Notes under the pieces: model-generated
What the model was told of the DNA's origin: nothing
The model's database searches: none
Seen by the model: the letters and a program-made list of their open reading frames with translations, nothing else
Shown here: positions 28,656-38,540 of the stretch, one piece after another
Layout: each line of letters starts with the position of its first letter
Position numbering within the stretch: position 1 is the stretch's first letter
Program-made: the position numbers and the translations under genes
NCBI GenBank assembly: GCA_019634925.1
Contig: JAHCAL010000002.1
Coordinates: 310,001 to 374,000, forward strand
DNA: 64,000 nt
Direction: 5' to 3'
Source: Pseudomonadales bacterium
GTDB lineage: Bacteria > Pseudomonadota > Gammaproteobacteria > Pseudomonadales > Azotimanducaceae

Positions 28656-29687
28656 TCAGGCCATCCGCCAGGTGAGCGTCTCGCCTGCCATGAACGGCAC
28701 GATCGTCTCGTCCAGGTACGGGTAGCTGTCGGGAATCCGCCACGACTCACGGCGCAGCATGATCGTGTGGCGGTTACGCGGCAGACCGTAGAAGTCCGGA
28801 CCGTGATGGCTCGCGAACGCCTCGAGGCGATCGAGTCTGCCCGCCGCCTCGAAAGCCAGGGCATACAGTTCGATCGCCGCGGGGGCCGAGAACGTTCCGG
28901 CACAGCCGCAGGCGTTTTCCTTGGTCGAGCGCGCGTGCGGCGCGCTGTCGGTGCCGAGGAAAAACTTCGGATTTCCAGACGTGGCGGCCGCCACCAGCGC
29001 CTGGCGATGGCGCTCGCGCTTCAGCACCGGCAGGCAGTAGTTGTGCGGCCGGACGCCGCCGACCAGCAGATGATTGCGATTGAGCAGCAGGTGGTGGGCG
29101 GTGATGGTGGCGGCGACGTGCTCGGGCGCCTGGATGACGAACTCCGCGGCTTCCGCGGTGGTGATGTGCTCGAACACCACCTTCAAGCCGGGGTGCCGCG
29201 CCAGCAGCGGGCGTAGCACTTCCTCGATAAACACGGCCTCGCGATCGAAGATGTCGACGTGATCATGGGTGACTTCGCCATGGACCAGGAGCGGCAGACC
29301 GGCGCGCGCCATTTCCGCCAGCGTGGCGTCGCAGCGGCGGATGTCGGTCACCCCGGAATCCGAGTTGGTGGTGGCGCCGGCCGGATAGAGTTTCACCCCG
29401 GCCACGAAACCACTCGCCCGCGCCCGGACGATCTCCTCCGGCGGTGTCGTGTCGGTGAGGTAAAGCGTCATCAGTGGCTCGAAACGCAGGCCCGGCGGCA
29501 CGGCCGCGAGCAGGCGCTCCCGGTAGGCCAGGGCCTCGGCAGTCGTTACCACCGGCGGCACCAGGTTCGGCATGATGATGGCCCGCCCGAACTGGCGCGC
29601 GGTGAACGGCAGCACCGCGCGCAGGGCGTCGCCGTCGCGCACGTGCAGGTGCCAGTCGTCGGGTCGGGTCAGAACCAGTTCATCCAT
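28656..29687 (-). CDS. pyrC: Dihydroorotase, class II
   Basis: 343 residues, the usual length of the homodimeric class II enzyme. DWHLHVRDG carries the first two zinc ligands, the carboxylated Lys lies in GVKLYPAG, and [24 protein letters not shown] and LGTDSAPH give the other His and the catalytic Asp. It closes carbamoyl-aspartate to dihydroorotate in pyrimidine synthesis. Unlinked to other pyr genes here, as is usual in gammaproteobacteria. Confidence 0.97.
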   Translation of the reverse strand: MDELVLTRPDDWHLHVRDGDALRAVLPFTARQFGRAIIMPNLVPPVVTTAEALAYRERLLAAVPPGLRFEPLMTLYLTDTTPPEEIVRARASGFVAGVKLYPAGATTNSDSGVTDIRRCDATLAEMARAGLPLLVHGEVTHDHVDIFDREAVFIEEVLRPLLARHPGLKVVFEHITTAEAAEFVIQAPEHVAATITAHHLLLNRNHLLVGGVRPHNYCLPVLKRERHRQALVAAATSGNPKFFLGTDSAPHARSTKENACGCAGTFSAPAAIELYALAFEAAGRLDRLEAFASHHGPDFYGLPRNRHTIMLRRESWRIPDSYPYLDETIVPFMAGETLTWRMA

Positions 29688-29786
29688 CGATTGCCGCCTC
29701 TGTCAGGGAACCAGGGTCGCGGAGGCGGCCCAGGGGCGAGACACTATACCGGGCCGCGGGCCGTCTCTGCGCGTCTGCGCGCGCGT

Positions 29787-31010
29787 TCATCCGCGCGCGG
29801 ACAGGGACTCGCGTAAGGCGTCCCTGAACTGCGGCGCCGCGATCGCGATGAGCGCCTCCGCGCGGGCGGCGAGCGGCGCGTTGCGCAGTTCCGCGACGCC
29901 GTACTCGGTCACCACGATGTCGACGTCGGTCCGCAGTGCGGTGACCATCTCGACGCGCGGCACGATCCGCGACACGGTGCCGTCGCGCGCAGTCGCGTTC
30001 ATGGCGACGATCGAGCGCCCACCCGGCGCTGCCTTGGCAGCGCGCATGAAGTCGACCGAGCCGCCGGTTCCGGAGATCTGCCGCCCACCGGCCACCTCGG
30101 CGTTGACCTGGCCGTGCAGGTCCACCTCGACCGCCGAGTTGATGGACACGAACCCGGGAAGCTGCCGGATCACACCGACCTCGTGCGTGTAGTTCGCAGC
30201 GCGGAACCGTACCGCTGGTGTCTCCGCGAGCCAGTCGAGCAGCTGGCCGGAGCCGAGCGCCATGCCGGTCACGTGCACCCCGCGATCGATGGCTTTGCGC
30301 GCACCGTTGACGTTTCCGCGCGCGATCAGGCGCATGCCGCCGTCGTCGATGAGGCCGCCGTGCAGGCCGAGGTCGTTGTGTTGCTCGAGGCGCGCGAGGA
30401 TCGCGGCTGGGATGCCGCCGATCCCGGTCTGGATGCAGTCCCCGTCGCGGATGAGTCCGGCGACCCTTGCACCGATCGCGGCCGCCGCCGCGTCGATGAC
30501 CGGCGCGGCGGCCAGGTGGAGCGGACGCCGGGTCGCCACCACGAGATCGATCGCGGCAGGATCGATCGGCGGGCACCCGGCCGGTGCCACGAACGCTTCG
30601 TTCAGTTCCGCGATGACCGTGCCGGCCGAGTCCAGTGCGGCGTCGACGAAATCCACGTTGGGGCCGACGCGCAGGCTGCCGTCGGCAGCGCGCGCCACCT
30701 GGATCAGCGCGACGTCGGCGTGTCCCGCCACGTAGTCATAGACCGTGCGCATGTGCATGGGCAGGAATTCCAGCCGCGCGGGATCGGCACCGCGCAGGTC
30801 CGGCGTCATGAAGAAGGTGACCATGCGCGCATCCGGTGCGAATGCGGTGAAGTCGCAGCGGTTGTAGCCGGCCAGCGGGAACTGGATGAAAGTGAGGCCC
30901 GCCGGCAGCCGCGCGCCGCGCAGTCCCTCGAGCAGCCCGGTCGGTTCGTTGCTGCTGCCGGCCACGAAGATGCGCTGGCCCGGGCGCAGCAGATTGGCGA
31001 CGTCGTGCAT
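29787..31010 (-). CDS. Acetyl-CoA hydrolase/transferase family protein (4-hydroxybutyrate CoA-transferase-like)
   Basis: 407 residues from the ATG at 31010 (a TTG one codon upstream is less likely). AGSSNEPTGLLEGL at the start, IQTGIGGIPAAIL in the middle, and INSAVEVDLHGQVNAE, ISGTGGSVDF and VTEYGVAELRN in the second half are landmarks of the propionyl/4-hydroxybutyrate CoA-transferase family. It moves or hydrolyses CoA on short acids. Neighbours give no clear pathway. It is divergent from lhr. Confidence 0.85.
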   Translation of the reverse strand: MHDVANLLRPGQRIFVAGSSNEPTGLLEGLRGARLPAGLTFIQFPLAGYNRCDFTAFAPDARMVTFFMTPDLRGADPARLEFLPMHMRTVYDYVAGHADVALIQVARAADGSLRVGPNVDFVDAALDSAGTVIAELNEAFVAPAGCPPIDPAAIDLVVATRRPLHLAAAPVIDAAAAAIGARVAGLIRDGDCIQTGIGGIPAAILARLEQHNDLGLHGGLIDDGGMRLIARGNVNGARKAIDRGVHVTGMALGSGQLLDWLAETPAVRFRAANYTHEVGVIRQLPGFVSINSAVEVDLHGQVNAEVAGGRQISGTGGSVDFMRAAKAAPGGRSIVAMNATARDGTVSRIVPRVEMVTALRTDVDIVVTEYGVAELRNAPLAARAEALIAIAAPQFRDALRESLSARG

Positions 31011-31140
31011 CAAACGGGGTCTCCAGGCGCTTCCGGGCGCCGCATTCTAGCCCGCATCCGTCACCGATGGGCGGCCGCTGGCGGCGAGCTACCGGAGACC
31101 GGGGCCAGCCAGCCCGCGCGGCGTGGAGTACCATCGGCCC

Positions 31141-34100
31141 ATGTCGGCGGAACGATCAGCAACGCACGAAGCGGCGGCGCCGGAGCCGGCGCCCATACAT
31201 CAGGACATTAATCCGGAGGCGCCGCTCGCGTCATTCGCGCCGGCCGTGCGCGACTGGTTCGTCGAGACGTTCGGCGCACCGACCGCCGCGCAAGCCCAGG
31301 CCTGGCCGCGGATCGCCGCCGGCGGCCACGTGCTGGTCACGGCGCCGACCGGCAGCGGCAAGACGCTGACCGCGTTCCTGTGGGCCCTGAACGCCTTCGC
31401 GACCGGCGCGAGCCAGCCGCGCCGCACCAGGGTCCTGTACGTCTCGCCGCTCAAGGCCTTGAACAACGACATCCGGCGCAATCTGCTGGAGCCGCTCGCC
31501 GCGCTCGAGGCGCGCGGCGCGCTGCCAGCGCTGCGCGCCGAGACCCGTTCCGGCGACACCAGCCAGGGCGACCGCCAGCGGCTCCTGCGCAACCCGCCGG
31601 AGATCCTCATCACCACGCCCGAGAGCCTGCTGCTGATGCTTTCGTCGGTACGCGGAAGGCTGGCACTCGCCGACGTGGAGACGGTGATCGTCGACGAGGT
31701 GCACGCACTGGTCGACAACCGGCGCGGCACCGTGCTGTTCGTCGCGCTGGAGCGCCTCGAACGGCTGGCGGGCGCGTTCCAGCGCATCGTGCTCTCCGCC
31801 ACGGTGCGGCCGCTCGAAGCCATCGCCGCGTTCGCCGCCGGAGCCGACCCCGATGATCGGCAACGTCCCATCACGTGCGTGGCCGCCCGCGCCGACAAGC
31901 GCATCGAGTTGCACGTCCGCTGCCCGGCCGATGCCCTGGATGCCGCGGCAAGGGGCGTCAAGATCTGGGAGCCGCTCGCCGCGGCGTTCCGCCGCCACAT
32001 CGCCGCCAACACGGCAACCCTGTTCTTCGTCAACAGCCGGCGCCTCGCCGAGCAACTCACTTTCCGCATCAACGACGGCACGGCCGGGCAGCTCGCATTC
32101 GCGCACCACGGCTCGCTCGCGCGCGAACTGCGGCTAGCCGTGGAACAGCGCCTGAAATCAGGGGCCCTCAAGGCCATCGTCGCCACCAGTTCGCTCGAGA
32201 TGGGCATCGACATCGGCAGCCTCGACGAAGTGGTGCTGGTGCAGTCGCCGCCCGACGTCGCGGCCGCACTGCAGCGCATCGGCCGCGCCGGCCACCAGGT
32301 CGGTGCGGTGAGCCGCGCGTCGCTGTACCCGACCCATCCGCAGGACTTCATCGAAGCGGCGGCGCTGGCCGAGGCGGTCGCCACGCGCGACATCGAGCCC
32401 ATGCATCTGCTCGAGAATCCGCTCGACGTGCTAGCCCAGCTGCTGGTCGCACTGACCGCGAGCGAATCCTGGCGCATCGACGACCTGTACCGGCTGGTCT
32501 GCCAGGCCGGCCCGTACCGGCGCCTGCCCCGCGCCCACTTCGACCTGGTGGTCGACATGCTGGCGGGCCGCTACGCGGGCGGCCGCATCCGCGAGCTGAA
32601 GCCGCGCCTGCGGGTCGACCGGCTGCGCGGACTGGTCACCGCGGAGCGCAGCGCGGTGCTGACCTTTCACCACTCGGGTGGTGTCATCCCGGACCGCGGC
32701 TACTTCCAGCTGCGCCACGCCGACACCGGCACGGCCATCGGTGAACTCGACGAGGAATTCGTCTGGGAAGCAACCGTCGGCCAGACCTTCGCGTTCGGCA
32801 CGCAGAACTGGCAGATCCAGCGCATCACGCACAACGACGTACTGGCCCGGCCGACCACGCGGCCGACCACCGCGCCGCCGTTCTGGCGCTCCGAAACGCG
32901 CTCGCGCAGCGATCACCTGTCGGTGCGCATCGGTGAATTCCTGGCCCTGGCCGAAACCCACCTGGCCACGCACGACGACCGGGCCCTGCTCACGGAGCTG
33001 ACCGAACTGCGCTGTTTCGAGCCGACGGCGGCCGCGGCTCTGGTGGAGTACCTGGTCCGTCAGCGCGCGGCCACCGGCGCCGCACTGCCGCACGCCAGCC
33101 ACCTGCTCGCCGAATCGGTGGACACGGCACCGGGCGGTTATCGCAGCTCCGGCGAACTGCATCAGCTCGTGCTGCACACGTTCTGGGGCGGACGGGTCAA
33201 TCAGCCGCTCGCGCTCGCGCTGCGAGCCGCGCTCGAGGCAGACGCCGCGGCAAACGGCACGCCGGAGCGCATCGAGATCGCGGCGTCCGACAACGCCATC
33301 GTGCTGCTGTCGCGCAAATCGCTCGACGCCGAACGGATCCTCGAGCTGGTCCCGGCCGAGCGTGTCGTACCGCTGCTGCGCCACGCGCTCGAGGAATCCG
33401 GCTTCTTCGGCGCGCGGTTCCGCGAAGCCGCCGGTCGCGCGCTGCTGCTCTCGCGCCAGCGCTTCAACGCCCGTCTGCCGTTGTGGGTGAGCCGCCTGCA
33501 GTCGAAGAAACTGATGAGCAGCGTGCACGACCTGGCCGACTTCCCGCTGTTGCTCGAATGCTGGCGCACCTGCCTCGAAGACGAGTTCGATCTGCCTGCA
33601 CTGAAACGACGCCTCGCCGCACTCGCTGACGGCACGATCGAGCTGACCAGCATCCGCACAGTGTCCCCGAGCCCGTTCGCGGCCGGCCTGGCGTGGGACC
33701 AGATCAGCCGCTACATGTACGCGGACGACGAGCCCGAGACCCGCGGCCGCTCGGCGCTCGCCGATGATCTGATCGATACGGCGATCGGTCACGCGAGCCT
33801 GCGTCCCGCCATACGGCAGGCGACCATCGAAGCATTCCTGGCCCGCCGGCAGCGCACGGCGCCGGGCTATGCGCCGGAGTCCGCCGACGACTGGGCGGAC
33901 TGGATCCGCGAACGCGTGCTGCTCTCCGCGATGCCGGACGACGGGGTCCCCGGCCACCCGGACCTCGCGCGCCTGACCCTCGACGGCCGCACGTGGCACG
34001 TGCACCGCGAGCTGCTGCACGGGTTGATGACCAGCGGCTGGTGCGCGGGCGCTATATTCGACGGTGCAGCGCCGCCGCTCGATGACCCGCGCACGCCGGC

Positions 34101-35523
34101 GCAGTTCGCGCTGGAGGTTCTCTCGTTTCACGGCCCGCTCGACGCAAGCGCGATCGCCACGCTCTTGCCGCGTGTACCCGACGACCTGCTCGACGATCGC
34201 GACGCGTTCGTCTACGGCGCACTGCTCGCCGACGAACCGGAGCGACTGGTCTGGTGCGACCGGCAGAACTACGAGGCGCTGCTGCGAATGCAACGCGCCC
34301 GCGCACGCCCGTTGCTGGAGCCGCGCCCGTGTACCGCACTGCCTGCTTTTCTGGCCCGCTGGCAGGGTCTCGGGCGTGACGACGGCGAGGATCCTGCCAG
34401 CCGCCTCGTGCCGCTCAGCGGCTACCGCGCGCCGGTCGAAGTCTGGCTGAACGATCTGCCCGCCGCGCGGCTGATGTCGAACGACCGGCCGGCCACGCTG
34501 TTGCCGGTCGAGTTCGACCACGCGCTCGGCGAGCTCGGCTTCACCTGGCAGGGCGCGGGGCCCGGGCAGGTGCGCATCGGCGATCCCGAGGATCTCGCGC
34601 TGCTCGATACGCCGCGTGCGGAATCGAGCTTCGCAACACTGTTCACCGATCGCGCCGCGCGCTACGCATTCCTGCAGCTCCTCGACCAGCAGCCCGACAG
34701 TCGGGACGCGTTCAATGATCGATGGTGGCGCGACGTCTGGAACGGCGGGCTGGCGGCCGACGATCTGAAGCCGCTGCGCGAGGGCGTCGCCCGCAACTTC
34801 GAACTCGGCGGCGCGGGCAGCGGCGGACCGCCACGAACCCGTGCCCGGCGCCCGCCGCCCGCCGGGTGGTCCGGCTACTGGCGGCTGGTGGCTGCCCCGT
34901 CCGAACCGGAAGACGCGCTTGCCGAACTCGAGGACGCGCGTGAACGCGCACGCCTGCTGCTCGAGCGCTACGGCTTCGTCTGCCGCGAACTCGCCAACCG
35001 GGAGGGTGATCCGGTGCGCTGGGCCGCGCTGTTCCGCGCACTGCGCTTGATGGAACTGGCCGGCGAGGTGGCCGGCGGTTTGTTCTTCGAAGGGTTGTCG
35101 GGGCCGCAGTTCGTGACACCGGCAGCGCAGCGTGCGCTGGAAGCATCGGGCCAGGATACCGGCCCGGATACCGGCCCGGACTTCTGGATCAACGCGATGG
35201 ATCCGGTCTCTCCCTGCGGGCTCGGTCTGCCCTGGCCGACGTTGCCGCAGCGGCGGCCGCAGAACTATCTCGCCTTTCGTGCGGGGCGCCTCGCGCTCGT
35301 CATCGAGAACCAGGGACGCCGGCTGCGTTTCGTCGAGCCGCCCGAGCCCACCGCGCTGCCCGGGCTGCTGGCGCCGCTGCGCCACCTGCTCGCACGCACC
35401 CGACGCCTGCCGATCGACACGATCGACGATGCGCCTGCGCACACCAGCGAGCGCCTGGCACTGCTCGGCGGGATCGGCCGGATCATGCGCGATCACCGCC
35501 AGGTCTGGCTCGAGCCGCTCTGA
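31141..35523 (+). CDS. lhr: Lhr-type DEAD/DEAH ATP-dependent DNA helicase
   Basis: 1460 residues, typical for full-length Lhr. Motif I T-A-P-T-G-S-G-K-T lies at 67-75, motif II D-E-V-H near 184, SAT motif III near 221, and the QRIGRAGHQ motif VI near 378. The long C-terminal part carries the WH and Lhr-CTD blocks. Lhr unwinds DNA and RNA-DNA duplexes 3' to 5' and is tied to repair in mycobacteria and E. coli. A GTG 18 bases upstream is possible, but ATG is preferred. No nuclease or ligase partner is adjacent. Confidence 0.95.
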   Translation: MSAERSATHEAAAPEPAPIHQDINPEAPLASFAPAVRDWFVETFGAPTAAQAQAWPRIAAGGHVLVTAPTGSGKTLTAFLWALNAFATGASQPRRTRVLYVSPLKALNNDIRRNLLEPLAALEARGALPALRAETRSGDTSQGDRQRLLRNPPEILITTPESLLLMLSSVRGRLALADVETVIVDEVHALVDNRRGTVLFVALERLERLAGAFQRIVLSATVRPLEAIAAFAAGADPDDRQRPITCVAARADKRIELHVRCPADALDAAARGVKIWEPLAAAFRRHIAANTATLFFVNSRRLAEQLTFRINDGTAGQLAFAHHGSLARELRLAVEQRLKSGALKAIVATSSLEMGIDIGSLDEVVLVQSPPDVAAALQRIGRAGHQVGAVSRASLYPTHPQDFIEAAALAEAVATRDIEPMHLLENPLDVLAQLLVALTASESWRIDDLYRLVCQAGPYRRLPRAHFDLVVDMLAGRYAGGRIRELKPRLRVDRLRGLVTAERSAVLTFHHSGGVIPDRGYFQLRHADTGTAIGELDEEFVWEATVGQTFAFGTQNWQIQRITHNDVLARPTTRPTTAPPFWRSETRSRSDHLSVRIGEFLALAETHLATHDDRALLTELTELRCFEPTAAAALVEYLVRQRAATGAALPHASHLLAESVDTAPGGYRSSGELHQLVLHTFWGGRVNQPLALALRAALEADAAANGTPERIEIAASDNAIVLLSRKSLDAERILELVPAERVVPLLRHALEESGFFGARFREAAGRALLLSRQRFNARLPLWVSRLQSKKLMSSVHDLADFPLLLECWRTCLEDEFDLPALKRRLAALADGTIELTSIRTVSPSPFAAGLAWDQISRYMYADDEPETRGRSALADDLIDTAIGHASLRPAIRQATIEAFLARRQRTAPGYAPESADDWADWIRERVLLSAMPDDGVPGHPDLARLTLDGRTWHVHRELLHGLMTSGWCAGAIFDGAAPPLDDPRTPAQFALEVLSFHGPLDASAIATLLPRVPDDLLDDRDAFVYGALLADEPERLVWCDRQNYEALLRMQRARARPLLEPRPCTALPAFLARWQGLGRDDGEDPASRLVPLSGYRAPVEVWLNDLPAARLMSNDRPATLLPVEFDHALGELGFTWQGAGPGQVRIGDPEDLALLDTPRAESSFATLFTDRAARYAFLQLLDQQPDSRDAFNDRWWRDVWNGGLAADDLKPLREGVARNFELGGAGSGGPPRTRARRPPPAGWSGYWRLVAAPSEPEDALAELEDARERARLLLERYGFVCRELANREGDPVRWAALFRALRLMELAGEVAGGLFFEGLSGPQFVTPAAQRALEASGQDTGPDTGPDFWINAMDPVSPCGLGLPWPTLPQRRPQNYLAFRAGRLALVIENQGRRLRFVEPPEPTALPGLLAPLRHLLARTRRLPIDTIDDAPAHTSERLALLGGIGRIMRDHRQVWLEPL

Positions 35524-35635
35524 ACGTGCGCCCGACCCATGCGGCCAGCCGCGGCAAGGGGTGAAGTCCACCGATGGTGTTGCTAGTCTCCGCCTGACCG
35601 GCGCCCGGCCGAACGGCCGCGCGCATACGCCGGAA

Positions 35636-35668
35636 AGTGGGCGCCGGACAGTGGGCGCCGGACAGTGG
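35636..35668 (+). repeat. 14-bp tandem repeat just before a ribosome-binding site
   Basis: AGTGGGCGCCGGAC occurs twice head to tail (35636-35649, 35650-35663), then AGTGG begins a third copy. It ends two bases before the GGAGGGG that serves the ATG at 35678, so copy-number change would move the leader, not the coding frame. Confidence 0.85.
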
Positions 35669-35677
35669 AGGGGAACC

Positions 35678-36787
35678 ATGACCGATACCGCGGCGCTGCC
35701 GGCTTCGCCCGATGAGCTGACGCCCGCCTGGCTGACCGATGCGCTCACGCGCGGCGGGACGCTCTCGACCGGTGCGCGGGTGATCGACTGCACGCCGCGC
35801 CCGCTCGGCGCCGGGGGCGGCCTGATGGCGCTGGTCGCACGCATCGAACTCGAATACGCCGGGCAGGCGTCCGGTGCACCGCGCACGCTGATCGCCAAGT
35901 TCCCCTCCCCGGTCGCCGACAACCGCGCGGTCGCGGAAACCTACGACATGTACGGGCGCGAGGTCCGCTTTTACCAGACGCTCGCCGCGCTCACCCCGCT
36001 GCCCCACCCGAGCTGTCATTTCGCGGCACAGGCCGCGGACGGCTCGGGCTTCGTCCTGCTGCTCGAGGACCTCGGCGACCGCCGTCCGGGCGACCAGGTC
36101 GCCGGCAGCGGGCTCGCCGAAGCGGAGGTGGTCATCGACGCGCTCGCCGCCTTCCACGCACGCCACTTCGGCGGCGGCCCGGGACGACTCGCGGACTGGG
36201 TCACCTCGCACGCCAACGCCGCGCAGATCGCGGGGATGACCGGTGGTTTCGAATTCGGCTGGCCGCGGTTCGTCGAGATGTTCGGCGACACGATTCCACC
36301 CGGCGTGCGCCGCTGGGGCGAGCGGGTCGGCCCAGCCACCGGCGCGATCCTCGGGGCGATGTGCAGCGGGCCCCAGGTGCTGACTCACGGCGACTGCCGG
36401 CTGGAGAACATGTTCTTCGCGACACGGCCGGACCAGCCGCCTTTCGCCATCGTCGACTGGCAGTCGATCACCTGGTCCTCGCCCGGGCAGGACCTCGCCT
36501 ACTACCTCACCCAGAGCGTTCAGCTCGAGGTGCGCCGCCGCCACGAGCGCGACCTGCTGGCGCGCTACCTGGACGGGCTGCGGCGCCATGGCGTGCGCGA
36601 CTACCCGGCCGACCGGTTATCCGAAGACTACCGGCGCGCCGCGCTCTACCTGCTCGACTACGCGGTGGTCATCGCCGCGACGCTGGATCTCTCCAACGCC
36701 CGCGGCGCGGCGATTGCGCGCGCGCTCGCGACCCGCGCCTGCGCCGCGCTGGAGGACCTGGACTGCGGCCGGCTCCTGCCTGGCTGA
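35678..36787 (+). CDS. Aminoglycoside/choline-kinase-fold phosphotransferase (ecdysteroid-kinase-like)
   Basis: 369 residues from an ATG behind GGAGGGG. The catalytic loop H-G-D-C-R-L-E-N near 238 and the metal Asp in I-V-D-W-Q define the APH/choline kinase fold; GAGGGLMALVARI fits the nucleotide loop. This subgroup (oxidoreductase-linked, ecdysteroid-kinase-like) is common in bacteria that degrade steroids and lipids, with unknown small-molecule acceptors. True aminoglycoside resistance is unlikely. A second, more distant relative lies at 47990. Confidence 0.82.
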   Translation: MTDTAALPASPDELTPAWLTDALTRGGTLSTGARVIDCTPRPLGAGGGLMALVARIELEYAGQASGAPRTLIAKFPSPVADNRAVAETYDMYGREVRFYQTLAALTPLPHPSCHFAAQAADGSGFVLLLEDLGDRRPGDQVAGSGLAEAEVVIDALAAFHARHFGGGPGRLADWVTSHANAAQIAGMTGGFEFGWPRFVEMFGDTIPPGVRRWGERVGPATGAILGAMCSGPQVLTHGDCRLENMFFATRPDQPPFAIVDWQSITWSSPGQDLAYYLTQSVQLEVRRRHERDLLARYLDGLRRHGVRDYPADRLSEDYRRAALYLLDYAVVIAATLDLSNARGAAIARALATRACAALEDLDCGRLLPG

Positions 36788-36907
36788 GTATGCGCATCCA
36801 GGACACCCGGCCGGACCGTGATCGGTTGCGCAATGCGGACTAGACTGCAGTGGACCGCGGCTGCCGACGCCGCCCCTGCCTGAACGGGATCGAGACGGGA
36901 CCAAGCC

Positions 36908-38518
36908 ATGAATCTCTGCGGACTGATCGAGGACGCCGGACTGCGTGATCGCCTCACGCTGCTGGCCGCGAATGCCGGCTGGTCGTGCTGGCTCTGCGAC
37001 GAACTGCCGGTGCTGCTGCGCGTACTCGACACCATGCAGCCGGCCGCCGACCTCGTGATCACCGACCGCGCGGCCGCGCTGCCCGAACTCACCGCGTGCG
37101 CCGGGCGTGCACCGGTCGTGCTGGCTACAACCACCACCGGTCACGACACGGTCGGTGCAGCGCTCGTCGATCCGGCGCTGGCCGACGCCGACCTGCTCCA
37201 GGCCTTGCGCACCTGCGTCAACGCGCGCCGCTTCCGTGAACGTTTCGCCGATCTCGACCGGCGCGAGCCCATCACGAGCCTGCCGCGCCATGACGAACTG
37301 CTGCGCGACCTGGCCCGCCACGCCGACGGGCCGGCCGGCATACTGGTGATCCAGATCGATCACGCGCGCCATCTGTACGGACAGCTCGATCCGGTCAGCC
37401 GCTCCGACCTGCTCGGCGTGCTGGCCGAACGGGTCCGGCGCGGGCTGCCGCCGCAGGCGCTGGTCGGCTACTACGATCCGTCCTGCTTCGTCGCCGCATT
37501 CCCCGGCATCGCTGCCGAGGCGGTCGCCGCAGCAGCAGGAGACCTCGTCACGGCCCTGCAGCAACCGCTCGAGTTCCGCGGCGGACGCCTGCATCTGACC
37601 GCGAGCATCGGCTATGCGTGCGAACCCCTCCCCGGTGATGCGGACCGGCTCTGGAGCGCTGCCTGGCGCGCGATGCGCCGGGCGCTCGATGCCGGCGGCA
37701 ACCGCGTCGCCGGTCCGGAACGCGATGCGCTGGCGGAACGGATGCCAGAGGCACTCGCGCGCGATGAGTTCGCGCTCGTCCTGCAACCGCAGATGCGCAT
37801 CGACGGTGAGCGCATGTCAGGTGCAGAGGTCCTGCTGCGCTGGCACGGACTCGAGCTCGGCGAGCTGTCACCCAGCCAGTTCATCCCGGTCGCCGAACGC
37901 CGCGGCCACATGGCACGGATCGGCGACTGGGTGCTGGAACATGCCTGCCGCAGCGCCGCGACCTGGCTCGAGAACCGCATCGATCCGATCCGCCTCGGCA
38001 TCAACGTGTCACCGCAGCAGTTCAACCGCGGCGCCATCGTCGCGCAGATCGAACGGTTCCGCGCCGAACGCTGGCTGGATCCGGCCCTGCTGGAACTGGA
38101 AATTCCACACGACGCGATGCTGGTGCTCATCGACGCCCACCGCGAGCAGCTGTACCGGCTGCGCGACATGGGTGTACGGTTCGCGCTCGACAACCTGGGC
38201 AGCGGCCTGGTCGACACGGCACGCCTGCTGCGCTGCCCGGCCGACACGCTGAAGATCGACCGCACGCTGGTCGAGCGCATCGAGACGGACCCGCACGCGC
38301 GCGAGGTGGTCGAACACGTCTGCGAACTCGGCCGCCGCTTCGAACTCCGGGTCGTCGCAGTGGGCATCGAGCGCGAGGGACAGCTCGCCGTGCTCGCACG
38401 GGCGGGGTGCACGGACGCGCAGGGCTACCTGTTCTCGCCACCGGTGGCGCTCGCGCGATTTGGCGAGCTCTTGGCCGCCGAGCAGGGTGCCCTGCGCCGC
38501 GCCGCCCGCAAGCGCTGA
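36908..38518 (+). CDS. FimX-like protein with degenerate GGDEF and EAL domains
   Basis: 536 residues: N-terminal receiver-like domain (about 1-110), degenerate GGDEF (about 118-270; Y-D-P-S-C-F in place of GGDEF) and EAL (about 280-525). The EAL site reads E-V-L near 306, keeps N in NVSPQQF and the Lys of LKID, but the D-D-F-G motif is D-N-L-G and the final A-E-G is A-V-G, so hydrolysis is unlikely. This is the pattern of FimX, a c-di-GMP receptor for type IV pili. It may bind rather than make or break the nucleotide. Confidence 0.82.
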   Translation: MNLCGLIEDAGLRDRLTLLAANAGWSCWLCDELPVLLRVLDTMQPAADLVITDRAAALPELTACAGRAPVVLATTTTGHDTVGAALVDPALADADLLQALRTCVNARRFRERFADLDRREPITSLPRHDELLRDLARHADGPAGILVIQIDHARHLYGQLDPVSRSDLLGVLAERVRRGLPPQALVGYYDPSCFVAAFPGIAAEAVAAAAGDLVTALQQPLEFRGGRLHLTASIGYACEPLPGDADRLWSAAWRAMRRALDAGGNRVAGPERDALAERMPEALARDEFALVLQPQMRIDGERMSGAEVLLRWHGLELGELSPSQFIPVAERRGHMARIGDWVLEHACRSAATWLENRIDPIRLGINVSPQQFNRGAIVAQIERFRAERWLDPALLELEIPHDAMLVLIDAHREQLYRLRDMGVRFALDNLGSGLVDTARLLRCPADTLKIDRTLVERIETDPHAREVVEHVCELGRRFELRVVAVGIEREGQLAVLARAGCTDAQGYLFSPPVALARFGELLAAEQGALRRAARKR

Positions 38519-38540
38519 GTGCGGCCCGGGTAGCGGCGCC

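Noticed and set aside
35678..36787. Aminoglycoside resistance gene
   Set aside because: Only the general kinase fold is shared; the subgroup and the setting do not suggest antibiotic substrates, and no mobile element is near.
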